Of a DNA stretch of 64,000 nt, positions 1 to 12,900 are shown one piece after another. The stretch spans positions 65,790,001 to 65,854,000 of the forward strand of contig NC_080586.1 in assembly GCF_029962835.1 (NCBI RefSeq), in the 5' to 3' direction. The notes under the pieces were generated by a model, which ran no database searches, was not told where the DNA came from, and worked only from the letters and a program-made list of their open reading frames with translations. Each line of letters starts with the position of its first letter. The first letter of the stretch is position 1. Source of the DNA: Magnolia sinica. Lineage: Eukaryota > Streptophyta > Magnoliopsida > Magnoliales > Magnoliaceae. The position numbers were made by a program, and so were the translations under genes.

Positions 1-1050
1 ACTCAAACACACAACCACATCATAAAAAATAAAATAAAAAAATAAGGTCCGGTCTGTGACACCCACATCGAAAGTTCCTTGTAGGTGACTTTTATCGTAT
101 AGTGATGTGAGGTGGGCCCCACTTGAATGGACAAGTCGAATCGAGTAGGGTCGGTGGGACACCAGCACCATTCACCCCTATCAGAGCTTCACGTGGGTCT
201 CACTTGATCTGGCTGCCTACAAAAATGTCCAAAGGAGAGGGGCCCACTTTGATTGGATGCAAGAAAATTCACCCATGAATAGGGTGGCAATGGGCTAAAC
301 TAGTTCCGGTCCAATACCTACGGCTACGGTTCAAGGCCGTAACGTGGAAGATTAGTTAGGCCTCCACCCGACCCCACCCAGGTTGAAAATTGATAGAATC
401 CTAACTCTTTGATTGAATGTTCTTAGTTTGTCCGTTTTTCAAGTCATTAAGTAGACTACGCAAGTGGAAAATGGACACTTGAGGGATGGAAAGTCATCAA
501 GTGGACAACAAAAGCAGAAAATAGACACTTTAAGGGATGAAACCAATAATGTACATTGAGGGGACGTGGGATACCCGGAATTAATCAAGTTATTATCCCA
601 TCTATAAATATCTGTACTTAGCCAAATGGGAGAGTTTTATGTGGTCTTCTTCATCTAATGAATGGATTAGATCACACATATTTACTACTTCAATACATGC
701 AACTCACAATTAATTGCTGATCCTATCATCTGGTGTGTGGGCTCATAATGGTTTTTGAATAACATCTCGAATGTATGGCATGTTTGTCCCATCATGAAAA
801 TGGGACGCATCAAAAGTCAGGTGGATCCAACTGTCAGGTGGGATAAACATAGAAAACAATGAACAATCATCCAAAACCTCTACATTCACATGGAGCACAT
901 ATAATAGTTCAATTAACTACTCATGCAGCATTTCTCATATGGTATTATGATTAAAACTAATTGAACCCAATGGAAGCTGTCTTAATCAAGACTAATCACT
1001 TTTCATTGGGTCCAAACATGTGTACATACGACACATGTATAGGAAGTTAC
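1..1050. other. Non-coding, transposon-like sequence
   Basis: No coding exon is visible. The stretch has the AT-rich character and gggcccca-type motifs seen in MITEs elsewhere in the window. A TATA-like string (tctataaatat) near 602 is followed, about 120 bp later, by sequence resembling the end of a copia LTR next to a degraded primer-binding site (ctatcatctggtgt, near 722). It could be a decayed solo LTR, but no second copy is present here to prove it. Confidence 0.35.
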
Positions 1051-1215
1051 GTGGGGTTGAGTCCTTACTCGTGCCTTGGTGGTAGATTCACAGGAGTTTT
1101 AACACGAGGTCATGGGTTCAAGTACCCATTGTAGTGAAGAGTTTTAACACGAGGTCATGGGTTCAACTACCCATTGTAGGGAAATCCCACTGTGGTGTGA
1201 GTGGGTGGGGGCTGT
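1051..1215 (+). repeat. SINE-like segment with a 45-bp tandem duplication
   Basis: The string gttttaacacgaggtcatgg and what follows it, including a B-box-like ggttcaa(g/c)tacccattgta, occurs twice at a period of 45 bp (starting near 1094 and 1139). The upstream part (tgccttggtggtagattcac) could be a degraded A box. A tRNA-derived SINE with an internal duplication is the best reading. A simple tandem repeat is the alternative. Confidence 0.4.
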
Positions 1216-1444
1216 TAGTGCGCGTGTATTAAAAACAAAAAAAACAAAAAAAAACAAAAAAAGTCAGGTCGGGTTGGGCCAAAACGACATGGACCAAAGC
1301 ATCCAAGGCCTAACCCTGGATCATGGGCCAAGTTACTAGGTCCAAGCCCAGTACGAAGCCCGGCCAGATGGATGATGGGCCCATGGCTATCCCCAACCCA
1401 TGATGGGTTTTGGTTATGGGTGTCTTGGAAATTGGAAAGAAACA

Positions 1445-1746
1445 CATACAGTAAAAGCTCGTTATGGGCGAGAGAATTAAGGACAGAGCAGAGAAACAGA
1501 GAAACAGAGCTACTTGAATGAAGTAACAGGCTTTTAATTCACAAACCCACATTCCAAATATTCAAATTTCAAAACAATCAACCCAAACACCCCAAGAAGA
1601 AAAAAGCCCATCAAGCCAAACATTAAAAAAAAAAAAAAAAAACCAATTTCTTCGAAATTCGATCTCCCAAGCACCCAAATTCCCCATCCATTCACCAAAC
1701 CAAACGAAAATCCGAAATGGGTCTTCTCAAAAACCCCCAGATCTCA
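1445..1746 (-). other. Probable 3' UTR of the BKI1-like gene
   Basis: This lies directly downstream, on the minus strand, of the stop codon of the gene ending at 1747. It contains a run of A on the plus strand (T on the transcript strand) near 1626-1642 and no ORF. The transcript end cannot be placed from sequence alone. Confidence 0.35.
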
Positions 1747-2625
1747 TCAATTCCCACCCGAAACCCCACCATCCACCATTAAATCATCCTCCTTCAACGA
1801 CTTCTTACAATGCGCAATCGCTCCTTGAATCGCACTCTGCAGTTCTTCCATCGACGACGAGTCCGAATACATCCCTCCACCCCCAACACCACCACCACGC
1901 AAAACACCCGAATGGCTGGGCGACGATCGCATCGAAGACGGGCAGCTCGAAATACAGCTCCTCCGTCGTGGGTACCTCAAATTCCCCGAAAACGAATGAG
2001 AATAAATCCCACCAATGCCAACACCATCACCACACATCAAATCTCTCCGCATTGCAAATCCAACGGCAGTGATTGCTGTCGTCGGTGTAACGACATTCGT
2101 CTTGGGCTGAAAATTCTGCTTCGAAGCGAACTTATCGTAGAGAGGCTTAACCTTCTTAACGTATTTCCTAATGACTTCTTTCGCTGTAGTAGTAATTCTC
2201 TTGGAAGGAACGTTTTTGCTATCCTTGCGAGTGAAAACAGAGGAGAATTTGGTGAAGTACTTGAATTTTCTTGGTTTTTTGAAATCTTCATCTAAGTAGA
2301 AGTCATCTGTAGCAGAGCTGGGGCGAGCAGATTCGAGGAGGAGATCTGAGGAGTCTGTGGAGCTGCTGGTGGAGTCGCGGGTGGGGGCGTCGGAGGAGGA
2401 GGAAGAGGAGGAGCTGGAAGAGGCGAGGATAGTACGGACCATGGACAGACGAGGGGAGAGATGTAGTGGGAGGAGCTGGCCTTTGTAGAAGAGCTCATCA
2501 GCTGGGCAGAGGTGGGAAGGTTTTTGAGAAGTGGGGGAGAGAGAGATGGTGAATTCGAAGTCGGAGGAGGAAGGAGATTGAATTTTGGGGGTTGTGGTTG
2601 AAATTTCTGGTGGTGGAATGACCAT
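1747..2625 (-). CDS. BKI1: BKI1/MAKR-type membrane-associated kinase regulator
   Basis: An intact single-exon ORF of 292 codons. Proteins of this family sit at the plasma membrane through a Lys/Arg-rich patch and bind the kinase domain of receptors such as BRI1 through a short C-terminal helix, holding the receptor inactive until hormone is sensed. Visible here: an N-terminal DFEFTISLSP segment (22-31); PADELFYKGQLLPLHL (41-56), like the family's conserved ADE(L/I)F..G.(L/I)LPLHL block; a serine run (69-78); a basic region (116-164: KKPRK, TRKDSK, RKYVKKVK) suited to lipid binding; SHSFSGNL (209-216) followed by RYPRRR; SSMRSSPSHSG (230-240); and the C-terminal interaction helix SSMEELQSAIQGAIAHCKKS (257-276). 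The start was chosen because it is the first ATG of the frame and lies just downstream of a CT-rich leader. No disabling change is seen. BKI1 is more likely than a numbered MAKR paralogue because of the SFSGNL/SMR.SP block, but the paralogue is not certain. Confidence 0.78.
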   Translation of the reverse strand: MVIPPPEISTTTPKIQSPSSSDFEFTISLSPTSQKPSHLCPADELFYKGQLLPLHLSPRLSMVRTILASSSSSSSSSSDAPTRDSTSSSTDSSDLLLESARPSSATDDFYLDEDFKKPRKFKYFTKFSSVFTRKDSKNVPSKRITTTAKEVIRKYVKKVKPLYDKFASKQNFQPKTNVVTPTTAITAVGFAMRRDLMCGDGVGIGGIYSHSFSGNLRYPRRRSCISSCPSSMRSSPSHSGVLRGGGVGGGGMYSDSSSMEELQSAIQGAIAHCKKSLKEDDLMVDGGVSGGN

Positions 2626-2710
2626 TTTCGTTCCTTTCCATGAGAAAGAGAGAGAATGGATGAAATGAGAGTGGAATTGTTAATGTAGAGAGGGAGTTGG
2701 GTGGATCACA
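2626..2710 (-). promoter_or_regulatory. 5' leader of the BKI1-like gene
   Basis: On the minus strand this is a CT-rich sequence (repeated ctctctctt on the transcript strand), typical of plant 5' UTRs, directly before the ATG at 2625. No clear TATA box is seen, and the start of transcription cannot be fixed. Confidence 0.4.
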
Positions 2711-3136
2711 TGGGAGCTGCAGGGGGGGTTCAGCTGTTTAGACTTTCAAAAGTAGGTATTTTACCTACATTGCGATAGACTGTTGTTACCATGCATTGCT
2801 TGATATCATCTACCCATCCCAGCCATGAATGGTTAGAGATTTATCCTGTAGGGCCTAGGCGTGGCAACAGCTTCGCCATGTAAGGAGGGGTCATTCGGAG
2901 GACTTGGATTTCCTGATGTTTGTGTGAAATCCATACCGTCTATCCATTTTGTGAGATCATTGTAGGACATGAGGCCAAAAATGAGCTGGATCTAATACTC
3001 GAGTGGGAAGAAAATGTGACATTCGTGGGGCCACGGAAGTTTTGAATCAGGATTATATTTGTGTTTTAAGTTCATCCTCATATGAATGACATTATAAACG
3101 TTATGGATGGCAGGCAAACATCACCCTTGACCTTGA

Positions 3137-3418
3137 GGGCTCGTTTGGCCGGGTGAATTGGAAGGGACTGAATGGTATTTTTTCCCATCCCTTCCAATCC
3201 CTCGAGCCAAACACATCCCAAGTAAATTTGAACGGATTAGGGTGGATTGGATGGGATTTAAAGGTAATAATGGTGTTGTCAGTGGATTGTCTTAAGACCC
3301 ACGGGATTGGGATCAGATCACCGTCTTTGTTTGGCATGCCCGGCCAATCCCGGGATTTAACTTCCAATCCCTTCCAATACCATCCAATCCCTTCCAATCC
3401 GACTGGCCAAACAAGCCC
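3137..3418. mobile_element. PIF/Harbinger (Tourist-like) MITE
   Basis: It begins gggctcgtttggccgg and ends ggccaaacaagccc, which are near-perfect terminal inverted repeats. The flanks are TGA and TAA, consistent with a decayed TTA-type target duplication. The interior is a foldback built on ccaatccctt-type repeats. No coding capacity. Classification as PIF/Harbinger rests on the terminal sequence and the 3-bp target. Confidence 0.65.
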
Positions 3419-3420
3419 TA

Positions 3421-4461
3421 AGGGTGTGTTTGGCCTGGCGCTAGGCTATCCTGGGATTAGGAGGGTTATCTTGCTAGATCTCATCCCATCCACCGTTTGG
3501 AATGATAGGACGTACCTCGCCTCGTAAACATCGCCCTTTAGCTAACATGGATTCTGCCAATCCCAGGATGTGATTTTTCACCTCTATGTGGGGCCCACCA
3601 AGATATGAATGAGATATCCACTCCGTCCATCATTTTCACGGACCTACATTTAGCAATAAATCTGTTTTAAGGCAAATATAAAACAGTGAGTGGGGCACAC
3701 CACAAGAAGCAGTGTAGATGCAAACCCATCCATTTGGGACGGTCCAAACAGGCTGCTGTATATCCCATGGGCTATCCCAAACCCATGGGATCAAGGGACA
3801 AACACTGACACCACCATCATTCTCTTAAAATCCATTCCATCCCACCTAATCCCATGGAATTGGTCAACATCATTATTACCCATGGCAGAGATTGTTCCCT
3901 AATATCATGGGATAAGCTTAATTCCCTTTTTTGTTTGTAATACGGTGGTACATTGAAAGGAGATACCCACCATCATTTGAAACTATTGACAATAACATAC
4001 ATGTGTTATATCTAAACCGTTCATTTGTTTTGTAACCTCATTTTATGGCATGGGCCTAAAAATGAGGCAGATCCAATACTTATGTGGCCCCAAAGAATTT
4101 TTCAACGGCAAGTATCCAATCCCCATTGCTTTCTATGGTGGGGTCCACTTGAGCTTTAGATCTACTTGATTTTTTGGCCCATGCTCTAAAATGACCTCGA
4201 AAAATGGGTGGGCGGTATGGATACACACATCATGGTGGGACCTACACAACTTGCTAACATTGAGTGATATTAGCACGGGACCGATACGATTCCATCTAGC
4301 CTACTTCCAAGCTTTTCCACTCTTCCCAAACATGGAGTGGAATTGGCACAGGACCAGATGCAATTCCATCCCACCTAAGCCCATCTAATCCAGCCATTCT
4401 CTTAAAATCCATTCCATCCCACTTAATCCCATGGAATTGGTCCGGGCAAACATGCCCTAAG
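3421..4461. mobile_element. Second MITE, same family as the 6417-7552 pair
   Basis: It begins gggtgtgtttggcctgg and ends cgggcaaacatgccc. From about 3940 on it aligns closely with 7090-7550 (shared strings include gtggtacattgaa and cctcattttatggca). It lies immediately beside the previous MITE. The first 350 bp differ from the rest and may be a further nested piece. No ORF of note. Confidence 0.5.
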
Positions 4462-4734
4462 GAGGTTTCAACTGTAGAAATTTTCCTACCTAACTTTTCC
4501 TTTGTAGGGCCCACTTGAGCCTTGGATCCTTCTCACTTTTGCTCAAAAGTACTGAAAAGAGCTTGAAAAGGGGATGGACGGTGTAGGTTTCTTACAAACA
4601 AAACAGTGGGCTTACCTAGGTTTCCAGCGCAGGAACTTGAGGCAGGACATTCAGGGTAACTTTCTCACCCATTATTTAATTTCTAGTAAAGAAGTTGTGA
4701 TTTTATTTACAGCTTTTCTATTTATAGCCCAACG

Positions 4735-4890
4735 GATCCATAGCTCAAGTGATAGAGAGAATGACAGATACCTCGTATCTACGCTTGAGGTCTTTGGTAT
4801 CGATCCCTAGTGCGGGTGGTTAACAGTGAAGTGCAACTGACAGTGGGATGTGCTAATACAAATAATTATTTACCTATAAAAATAAAAAAA
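4735..4890 (+). mobile_element. tRNA-derived SINE
   Basis: Contains tagctcaagtgatagagaga (A-box-like) and, about 45 bp later, gaggtctttggtatcgatcc (B-box-like), spaced as in a tRNA promoter. The sequence then runs into a unique body (cagtgggatgtgctaat) and an A/T-rich tail. It does not fold as a functional tRNA from what I can see. A-box and B-box order gives the plus strand. Confidence 0.55.
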
Positions 4891-6416
4891 TACAAATAAT
4901 TATTTATCTATAAATTATTTACAACCTATAAATGATTTATTGCTTAAAGTATTTATACGCATTCAAATAACTCTTTCAGATGAATGTGATTGAAATTTAG
5001 GGAAGGTGTTTACACTAGGTTAGGCCGAGGCCAACACTGCATCATGGCTCCATTCAATTACTAATATATTTAGTTAGGTGCTATTAGTATGCAATTGGTG
5101 GGTTATAAATTTCATTCAACATTTGAAAATGATGGAAATAATGATTAATTCAAAGATTTGGTAGGACTTTCAATGAAGTTTAAAATCTACATCATCTATT
5201 GGCCCCACATTAATGTATGAGTTTTATTCATGCCTTTCATCCATATGTGCCTTTAAACGTGACAATCGAGTTGCATATGCATACATATAATTGGCATTAG
5301 TTGTGAGATTTAGTTGAATTATGCTTAGTATAATATTTTTCTCGAAGAATGACTTTAATCCAAAGGTGAGTTTAGATGGTTAAAATCCAATGGCATTTTT
5401 AGACCAATAATCATTGTGTAAAAATGGTGTTAATTCTTGTGCAATTCCGTGCCATCTAACTTTGTAGAATAGTTGATTAGGTGTCACAAGGGTACTAGTT
5501 AGCATGTACGACCTTGATAGTGGGGCCCACGATCACTTTAATATATGTGCTATATATCCACGTTGTCCACCAATTTTTCAGCTCATTTTAGTGCATGGTT
5601 CCAAAAATGAAATAAATTCAAATCTCAAATGAACACAGCAGAAGAAACAATAGTCATTGATTGCCTGCCATCAAAAACTTTCTAAAGCCTATTATAATGT
5701 TTATATGCCATCCGTCGCCCCATAATGTCACATAGACCTTGACCGAGGGAAAACCCGAATATTAGATTGATTCAAAACTTTTGTAGCCGAAGGAGGTTTT
5801 TCATGGCAAGCAATCAATCTCCACTGTGTGGTCTACTTGAGAATCGGACCTGCTTCGTTTTTTAGACCATTTCTTTAAAATGATTTAAAAAAACTGATGG
5901 ACCGTATAGATATACAACATATATATCAAGGTGGGCCCCATGGTCGGGTAACACCCACTAACTTCATATACATCAAGGTGGGCCCCATGTTCGGGTAACA
6001 CCTAATACACACCCATCCTAAAGGGTTAGGGGCAGCGAAGAGGTAGCTCGGCTATGTCAGGATAGGGATTGGGGCACTCCAAAGCTAATGCATGGCTCAG
6101 GTCTATCACTAATTAGGTCGCCGTTGCATGAAAGAGTGGACCATTTAAAATCATTTATATGATGTGACACATCAGGATTAATAAATTATATTCTTAGATT
6201 TTGAAGAGCATTTAATCATTTTACTCTTTCACTCTAGGCCGGACAGGGCTAGCACAGGCCCTTTTAGCCTAAATAGGACCAGGACCAAAGATCAGGGCCA
6301 AATATTGAATTCCAAATATCAAAGGTCAGGATTGTCCTTGAAGCATGATTACTGGATCATGACTCGTTCACGATGTTACCAAGAAGATGGACAGTTCTTA
6401 CCATCGGATAATCTTA
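4891..6416. other. Non-coding region with a MITE near 5480-6000
   Basis: No exon is seen. Around 5515-5530 (tgatagtggggcccacgatc) and 5930-5955 (aaggtgggccccatggtcgg) the ends are roughly inverted, suggesting a 0.45-kb MITE. Its right end is partly duplicated (tatatcaaggtgggccccat near 5923 and atacatcaaggtgggcccca near 5967). 6000-6416 shows nothing recognisable. Confidence 0.4.
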
Positions 6417-7552
6417 GGGTCTGTTTGGGCGGTGGGATAAGAACGGATTAGGTGGGATGGGATTCATATGGTCCTGTCCCAATTCCACTCTTGTTTGGGA
6501 AAAATGAAAAAGCTTGGAGTTACATTAAATAGAATTGCATTGGGTTCCGTGCCAATTTTACTCAATGTTAGCAAGTTGTTGTAGATCACACCATGATGGG
6601 TGGGCTATATCCACACCGTCCGCCCATTTATTGAGATTATTTTAAAGCATGGGCCAAAAAATCAGGTAAATCTAATGCTCAAGTGGACTCCTCTATACAA
6701 AGCAACGGGGATTGAATATTTACCGTTGAAAACTACTTTAGGGTCACATGAGTTTTGGATCTACCTCATTTTTTAGGCCCATGCCATAAAATGAGGTTAC
6801 AAAACAAATGAACAGTTTAGATATAACACGTATTATCAACAAAGCATGACATTAATCTTATCCCATGGCAATAGGGGACAAGCCCTACCATGGGTAATAA
6901 TTACGTTTTTTGAATCCAATCCCATCTAATCCCTTCTAATCGCACCGCCCAAATAAAGGGGATGTTTGGGCAGTGGGATTAGAAGGGATTAAGTGCGATA
7001 AGATTCAAAAAACATAATTATTACTCATAGCCGAGATCGTCCCTTGTTATGTTACCATGGGATAAGATTAATGTCATGCTTTACTAGTAGTACGGTGGTA
7101 CATTGAATGGATATATCCACTATCATTTGAAATTACTGAGAATAACACATGTTATATCTAAACTGTTCATTTGTTTTGTAACCTCATTTTATGGCAAGGG
7201 CCTAAAAATAAGGTAGATCCAAAACTTATGTGGCCCCAAAGAAGTTTTCAACAATAAATATTCAATCCCTGTTGCTTTCTATGGTGGGGTCCACTTGAGT
7301 TTTAGATTTACTTAATTTTTTGGCCCATGCTCTAAAATAATCTCAAAAAATGGGTGGACAGTGTGGATATAGCCCACACATCATGGTGGGACCTACACAA
7401 CTTGCTAGCATTAAGTGAACTTTGCACATGACCCAATGCAATTTCATCTAATCTAATTCCAGGTTGTTCCATTCTTCCCAAACATGGATAGAATTGGCAC
7501 AGGACCAGGTGAATCCCATCCCACCTAATCCCGCTGCCCAAACACGCCCTTG
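6417..7552. repeat. Head-to-head MITE pair forming a 1.1-kb inverted repeat
   Basis: The left arm (6417 to about 6953) starts gggtctgtttgggcggtggg. The right arm (about 6954-7552) read on the minus strand starts gggcgtgtttgggcagcggg. The arms pair along nearly their whole length (for example gggctatatccacac at about 6604 against gtgtggatatagccc at about 7359). The junction carries two abutting termini (ccgcccaaataaa then gggg atgtttgggcagtggg). A transcript through it would fold into a long hairpin. Confidence 0.7.
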
Positions 7553-9904
7553 GAATCGGTGGCGATGCAGCGACACATGCTGGTGATTCTCAGTCGCGGC
7601 GTAGGCAAAATGCACTCGGTCTGTCTTGGTTGAAGATGCATGGAGTAGAGAGTGTTTGGGTCCATTGCGACGTATAACTGTGGATTTGTTGGTGCTTGGA
7701 ATCATATGCATGGACCTAGTGGCACTGGTCTGGATGGCCCATTTTTTAAATTTGATCTTATTGCAGTTCCATTCAGTGTGGTTCAGGTACGCACATTTGT
7801 GCACCGTCCATCTGGTGAGCCACCCAATGGTAAAAAAAATTGTCCAGTGTAGACTACACTTTATAGCATTGGCTTCACACACGTGGCACTGTGCAAGATC
7901 CAAGTGGGTCGTCTGATGGATCCTCTTTCCTAGATACTTCGTCTAAAGAATGGCCGTTCTGATCATCAGGTGGGCCACATGTCCGAAAACACAGGAGAAA
8001 TTGATCAATGGTCCAAATTCACCCTCTACATCTGCTCCACCTCATGATCGCTTGGGCCTATCTTATGAAAGTTTGCATCTACACAATCTGGGCCGGCTGA
8101 TGAGCGACTTAGATCTCCCACTTGCAGCATGATCAACCTACCCATTTTAGTATGGATATTGGACCGTTGTCTTCTACCTTCTGCCTAAAGTCTATAGATC
8201 ATTTACTAAAGGTTGCATAAGTGGCATGATCTCTCTATGCTAACACATCAAAGGTGGGACCAACGAGATAGACGATCTGGATTGACTGGATCCACAGCCA
8301 TGTGTGCTAGATGGGGAGCGCGATGAACTCGCGTGGTACATTGCGACGAACCAGAGAAATCTTCGGTACATGCATTCATCTCTCATGTGCGGTCACGAGC
8401 TGTGTTGTGTATTTAAATAGAGGAGCCTGATTCGAGGAAGGGATCCAACGTGGCATCATATGATGAATGATACGTTCAGAAGCCACTTGATTGGCCCCAC
8501 ACCCAACGGGTCCAAATGGATGACGTCAGCTGTTTTGGACGCATGTGGTGGGCCCGTAGCGTACGGCGCTATTATTTTCTTATTTTGGTCAGACGAATCC
8601 GACTTCATCAGCTGCACCGTCTGTTATTGCTGCGCGTAAAACTCCCAAGCTCTGTGGGGCCACCGTTCTTTATACGTAAAATCTACTCCGTCCATGAGAG
8701 GCGACCTTTATCAGGATGATTTTAATATCTTCAGTTGATGTTGGTCAGTTATACCTGATTAACGGCTTTGATGAAAGGTAGACACCACATTGCATGTGGC
8801 CCTTCATGCAAACCATGGGTTGCATCACATTGATATTGTTCAAGGTTACGTGGCCCATATACTATCTTGATGCATGTATTTTATCCGCACCATCCATCCA
8901 TGTTATCACCTCATTTCAGCCATGAGTCTAAAAATGAAGCAGATCTAAGTCTCCATTGTAGATATTTCACCCTAGGCTGACAAATTATTTAAAAATTATA
9001 CGGTCTTGATAGATGGAAAAAAACTTCTAAACGTAGATCCTAATCCAAACAACCTAAACACTAAATTCAAGCCCTGATCTTAAATCCTATAACTTCGTGA
9101 ACCCAAGTCTTAGGACTTCCTAAATTAAATTTGACTGAGTTCACTCAATGAGTCAACTCACCGAGTCATTTTGAATCGAGTCACTGACTCAAAATTCGAT
9201 CAACTTGTCTAATCTACTCAAGCTTTAAATAAATTTAAGACCAGGCCTAAAGTCTAGGCTCATAGGCTTAATAAAGGTTCACAACCCATGCAACAAAGAA
9301 AAATCACAACAGCCAGAAATCCCTCACACGTGTGAGACCCCTTAACAAAGCAAGGGGAAACCTATGCCGTGTGCGATGGTCTGACGGCCACCTTACATGT
9401 GGCAACCTTCCTGCTTTGGCAAGGAGCTCCCCATGAGTGCTAGACCTCCTTTTGCACCCTCTGCATGTGTGAAACTACGAAAATACCCCTGTCCCTCATT
9501 TCAATCCAAAATGATGCTTTTATTGAGCAATCTAGCCACCCTGATTGTGCCATGTGGAAATATGAACTCAGCCATTCAACCCTATTTAAACCTTAGACTT
9601 CTAGAGAATTACCAGAAAACCGAGTTTGGGGGTATAAATAACCTCCTCTCCTTCTTATTTCAATAATCAAGTAGATCCAGTAAATCCCATTCAGAGAAGC
9701 CTTAGCCTTCTATCCATCCTAGCCATCCCATCCCTCCACAAAAGAGAGTGAGAGTGAGGAAAAGAGTATAGCCTTAGTTTAGTCCTAATCCTAGTCTCTT
9801 GGGCCAACCAAGTTCAAATCCAAACCGCTTGATCTAATCCTTGCATCCAACCGTCCAATCTCTTAACAGCTTCATTTAAATCTAAGCATTAACATTGTGT
9901 CATA
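7553..9904. other. Non-coding region, no gene seen
   Basis: Several open stretches are present but none shows a known domain or splice context. 8640-8720 and 8880-8950 carry the window's common MITE core (tctactccgtccatgagagg; ccgcaccatccatccatg). 9120-9200 is rich in the word gactca or its complement. Probably old transposon sequence. Confidence 0.3.
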
Positions 9905-12900
9905 TGTAACACCCCAAACTTTTCAATACTCTAGTATTAAAAGTTTTTGAGTGTTACCATGAAATTTATTTTAGCACATATATGTGCATGTTACTAATTT
10001 AGTACTTTCCTAACCTTACATCTATTCTCTAACTTGAATCTGACCATTGGGAATAATCTTCGTCTATAGATCAAGTCATCCATCCGACCATTGATTTTTA
10101 AGATAAGATCATTATATATCCAAGTATTCTCATATGTTCATTATAACCAATTGTTCAGTCAATTATTCATCGTTAGGTGAAGATATCTGACCGTCCACTT
10201 TGGGTTTGGACCACCCGATCATAGTAAACTAACTACTTAATCTCTACAACCACTCATACACGTATCAAATCAAGATATCTATCTGTTCATTTTTTCACCA
10301 CCTATAAATATGCATAACCCACCATAAAAAATACAATATGCGAAACTTACATATGTAAAAAAGTCACTTGAATCTAATGATATACATGTTCTACATATTG
10401 ATCATTCCAAAAACCCATTTTATGCTACAAAACTGACCGTACATCCACTTATCTACATGGTCAGAGTACTAACCATCAAAATTTTCTATTGCTAACATGT
10501 CATCTGACTATCCATCATGTGTGTTTGATATATAAATATCGCCTTAATTAATGATAATTTTAACTTATTTAGTGAATAACTCTTTATTTGTAATGATTTG
10601 GATATGAGTTCTTTTGTAAGAAATGGTTAGAAATGTGTATGTGTAACACCCTAAACTTTTCAATACTCGAGTATTGAAAGTTCTCGAGTGTTACCATGAA
10701 ATTTAATTTAGTATATACATGTATATGTTACCAATTTAGCCTATTCTAACCTTACATTATTCTCTAATCTGAATATGATCGTTGGGAATAATCTTCATCC
10801 ATAGATCAAGTCATCGGACCGTTGATTTTTAAACTAAGATTATCATATATCCAAATATTCCCACTTGTCCATCATAACCAACCGTTCAGTCAACTATGCA
10901 CCGCCAAGTAAAGATATCTAACCGTTTACTTTGAGTTTGGACCACCCAATTATAGTAAACTAACTACTTGATACTGCATCTGTTCGTACACATATCAAAT
11001 TGAGATTCTAATCTATTCATCTTATTCATCACCTATGAGTACGCTTAACTCACCATCAGAACTATAATACGAGGATCTTATACATATGAACAAGTCACTT
11101 GAATCTAATGATATACATATTCTACCTCTTGATCACGCCAAAAACTCACTTGTGTTCATTCGTTTACAAAATTGATCATTCACCCACCTATATACATGCT
11201 CAAAGTATTAACCATCAAGTTTTATTTTTTTAACATGTCATCTAACCATCCATTATGTTGTTTGATATTTGTACATTCCCTTAATTAATTTGGAGGATAA
11301 ATCTTTATTTATAATGATTTAGATATGAGTTCTTTTATAAGAATTGCCTAAAAATGTTCATATAACCATGCAGAACCATTAGATTTTTCAAAACTCTTAG
11401 ATCGACAATAATAACGAAAATGCCATTAACTTAGACCCTTGAATTCTAGATCACATGATTTTCGTGATCCATTTGAGGTGAAAATTTATACCATGCCTAT
11501 GTATTACAAATTAACCATATATGTCAAATTTCAGCCCTTATAATCACTGTAAAAGTGGCCCAATTGACAAATTAGCTCTTTAACCGTTGATTTTGGTGTC
11601 CATCGAGTGAAGAGAACTCGTAGAAAGTCGTAGTAGGATATTTTCCTTCGTATGAACGACTTAGATTTTCTATCATATAGACAGAGAATCACACCTTGGT
11701 ATGCTTTTCCTTAATTACAAGTTATTTATTTTAGGCTTACCTACTCTTTATAAATATGAAGTTTTCGATTGACCCACTTTACACCGTCAATTGCAACTCA
11801 AATTGGCCTCATATGACTACGATATCATATAAAATTTAGACCCTGATCTATGATCCTACACCTTGAAATGATGACTGCCTTGACTCTAATTCCTTCTTTT
11901 TAGTGCAAAAGGTGAAATTTCAGATTTAGGCTTTTTTCACCATCGATTAACCACCAAATTTTACCAAATAATTTGCATATCCTGAATACACATTTTTTTT
12001 TCAAAATTGGGCTCTGATCATTAAACATGGACCGTTAATTGAGATCAAGACCATTTACCCGCTAGGAGAATTTTCAAGATAGGCCCATCTAAATTTCGGA
12101 TCACCAAGAAAATCATATACATCGACTCTATTCAACTACCCCGACACAATAGATGAATTAGATTTAAAGAAAGATCGTTATAAAATGTCAAATTGGATAA
12201 ACTCAATCTAAGTGGGATGTGAAACACATCCCATGCTCACTCCTTTATAAAAAGGGTGTGAGAAAGAGAGAGAGAATGAGAAGTTTAGACGTCATAATCC
12301 TCTTCCTTCTCCACACGTATGGTGTCTCCCTCTTGTTTAAGGGATGTTGTGGTTCATATAGAAGCTTTCCTACATTGAGATATAGGGTTTAGATTTAAAG
12401 CTAAGGTGAGAGATTCCTTTAAAGCTTACACTAATTTGAGTTAATATGATTTATCTTGTTTTTGCATACTTTCATATTACTGTGATTTTCCATGCAATTG
12501 ATTGATGGACCATTATCAATTATTTATCACTTTAAAAATTATGGTTAAGGTATGAATTTAATTAATGCGTGATTTTTATAAATTTATGTGGGGTGATGGA
12601 TACAAGTCTTGCCCTTTGCCAATATTGAGAGCGACGCAAGCTTCTACTCTATATTAAGTTGGTCTTTTGCTCATTTTCTCATATTTTTGTTGAGTTAGCC
12701 TATTTGCTACTCTTCTCTTTTATTGAGTTAGCTTATTGCTACTCTTCTCATTTATTAGGTCAGCCTTGTGCTATCTCCCTTTATGTCTTGGGCATATGTC
12801 TTGAAATTCTAAAACCCTCATGGTTGAACTTATTTCTCTATCGATGTAAGTGATATGTTATAGGCCTCATATAAAGTGGTTCATATATTTTATCGTAGAC

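Larger units (their letters stand above)
2760..4735. mobile_element. Older MITE-like element split by newer MITEs
   Basis: The flanks, about 2880-3135 and 4462-4620, read as one element: ...gaaatccataccgtctatcc...atcacccttgacctt, then ggaggtttcaactgtagaaa...gggcccacttgag. An uninterrupted relative lies at about 21420-21835 (gacctagggaggtctcagctgtagaaa). The 1.3 kb between the flanks therefore looks inserted. No gene is seen. Confidence 0.6.

Noticed and set aside
1810-2295. 161-codon plus-strand ORF
   Set aside because: It is antisense to the BKI1-like gene. The minus strand shows clear family motifs; this one is compositional.
8516-8719. 67-codon ORF in a GC-richer patch
   Set aside because: No domain, and the sequence carries MITE core words.
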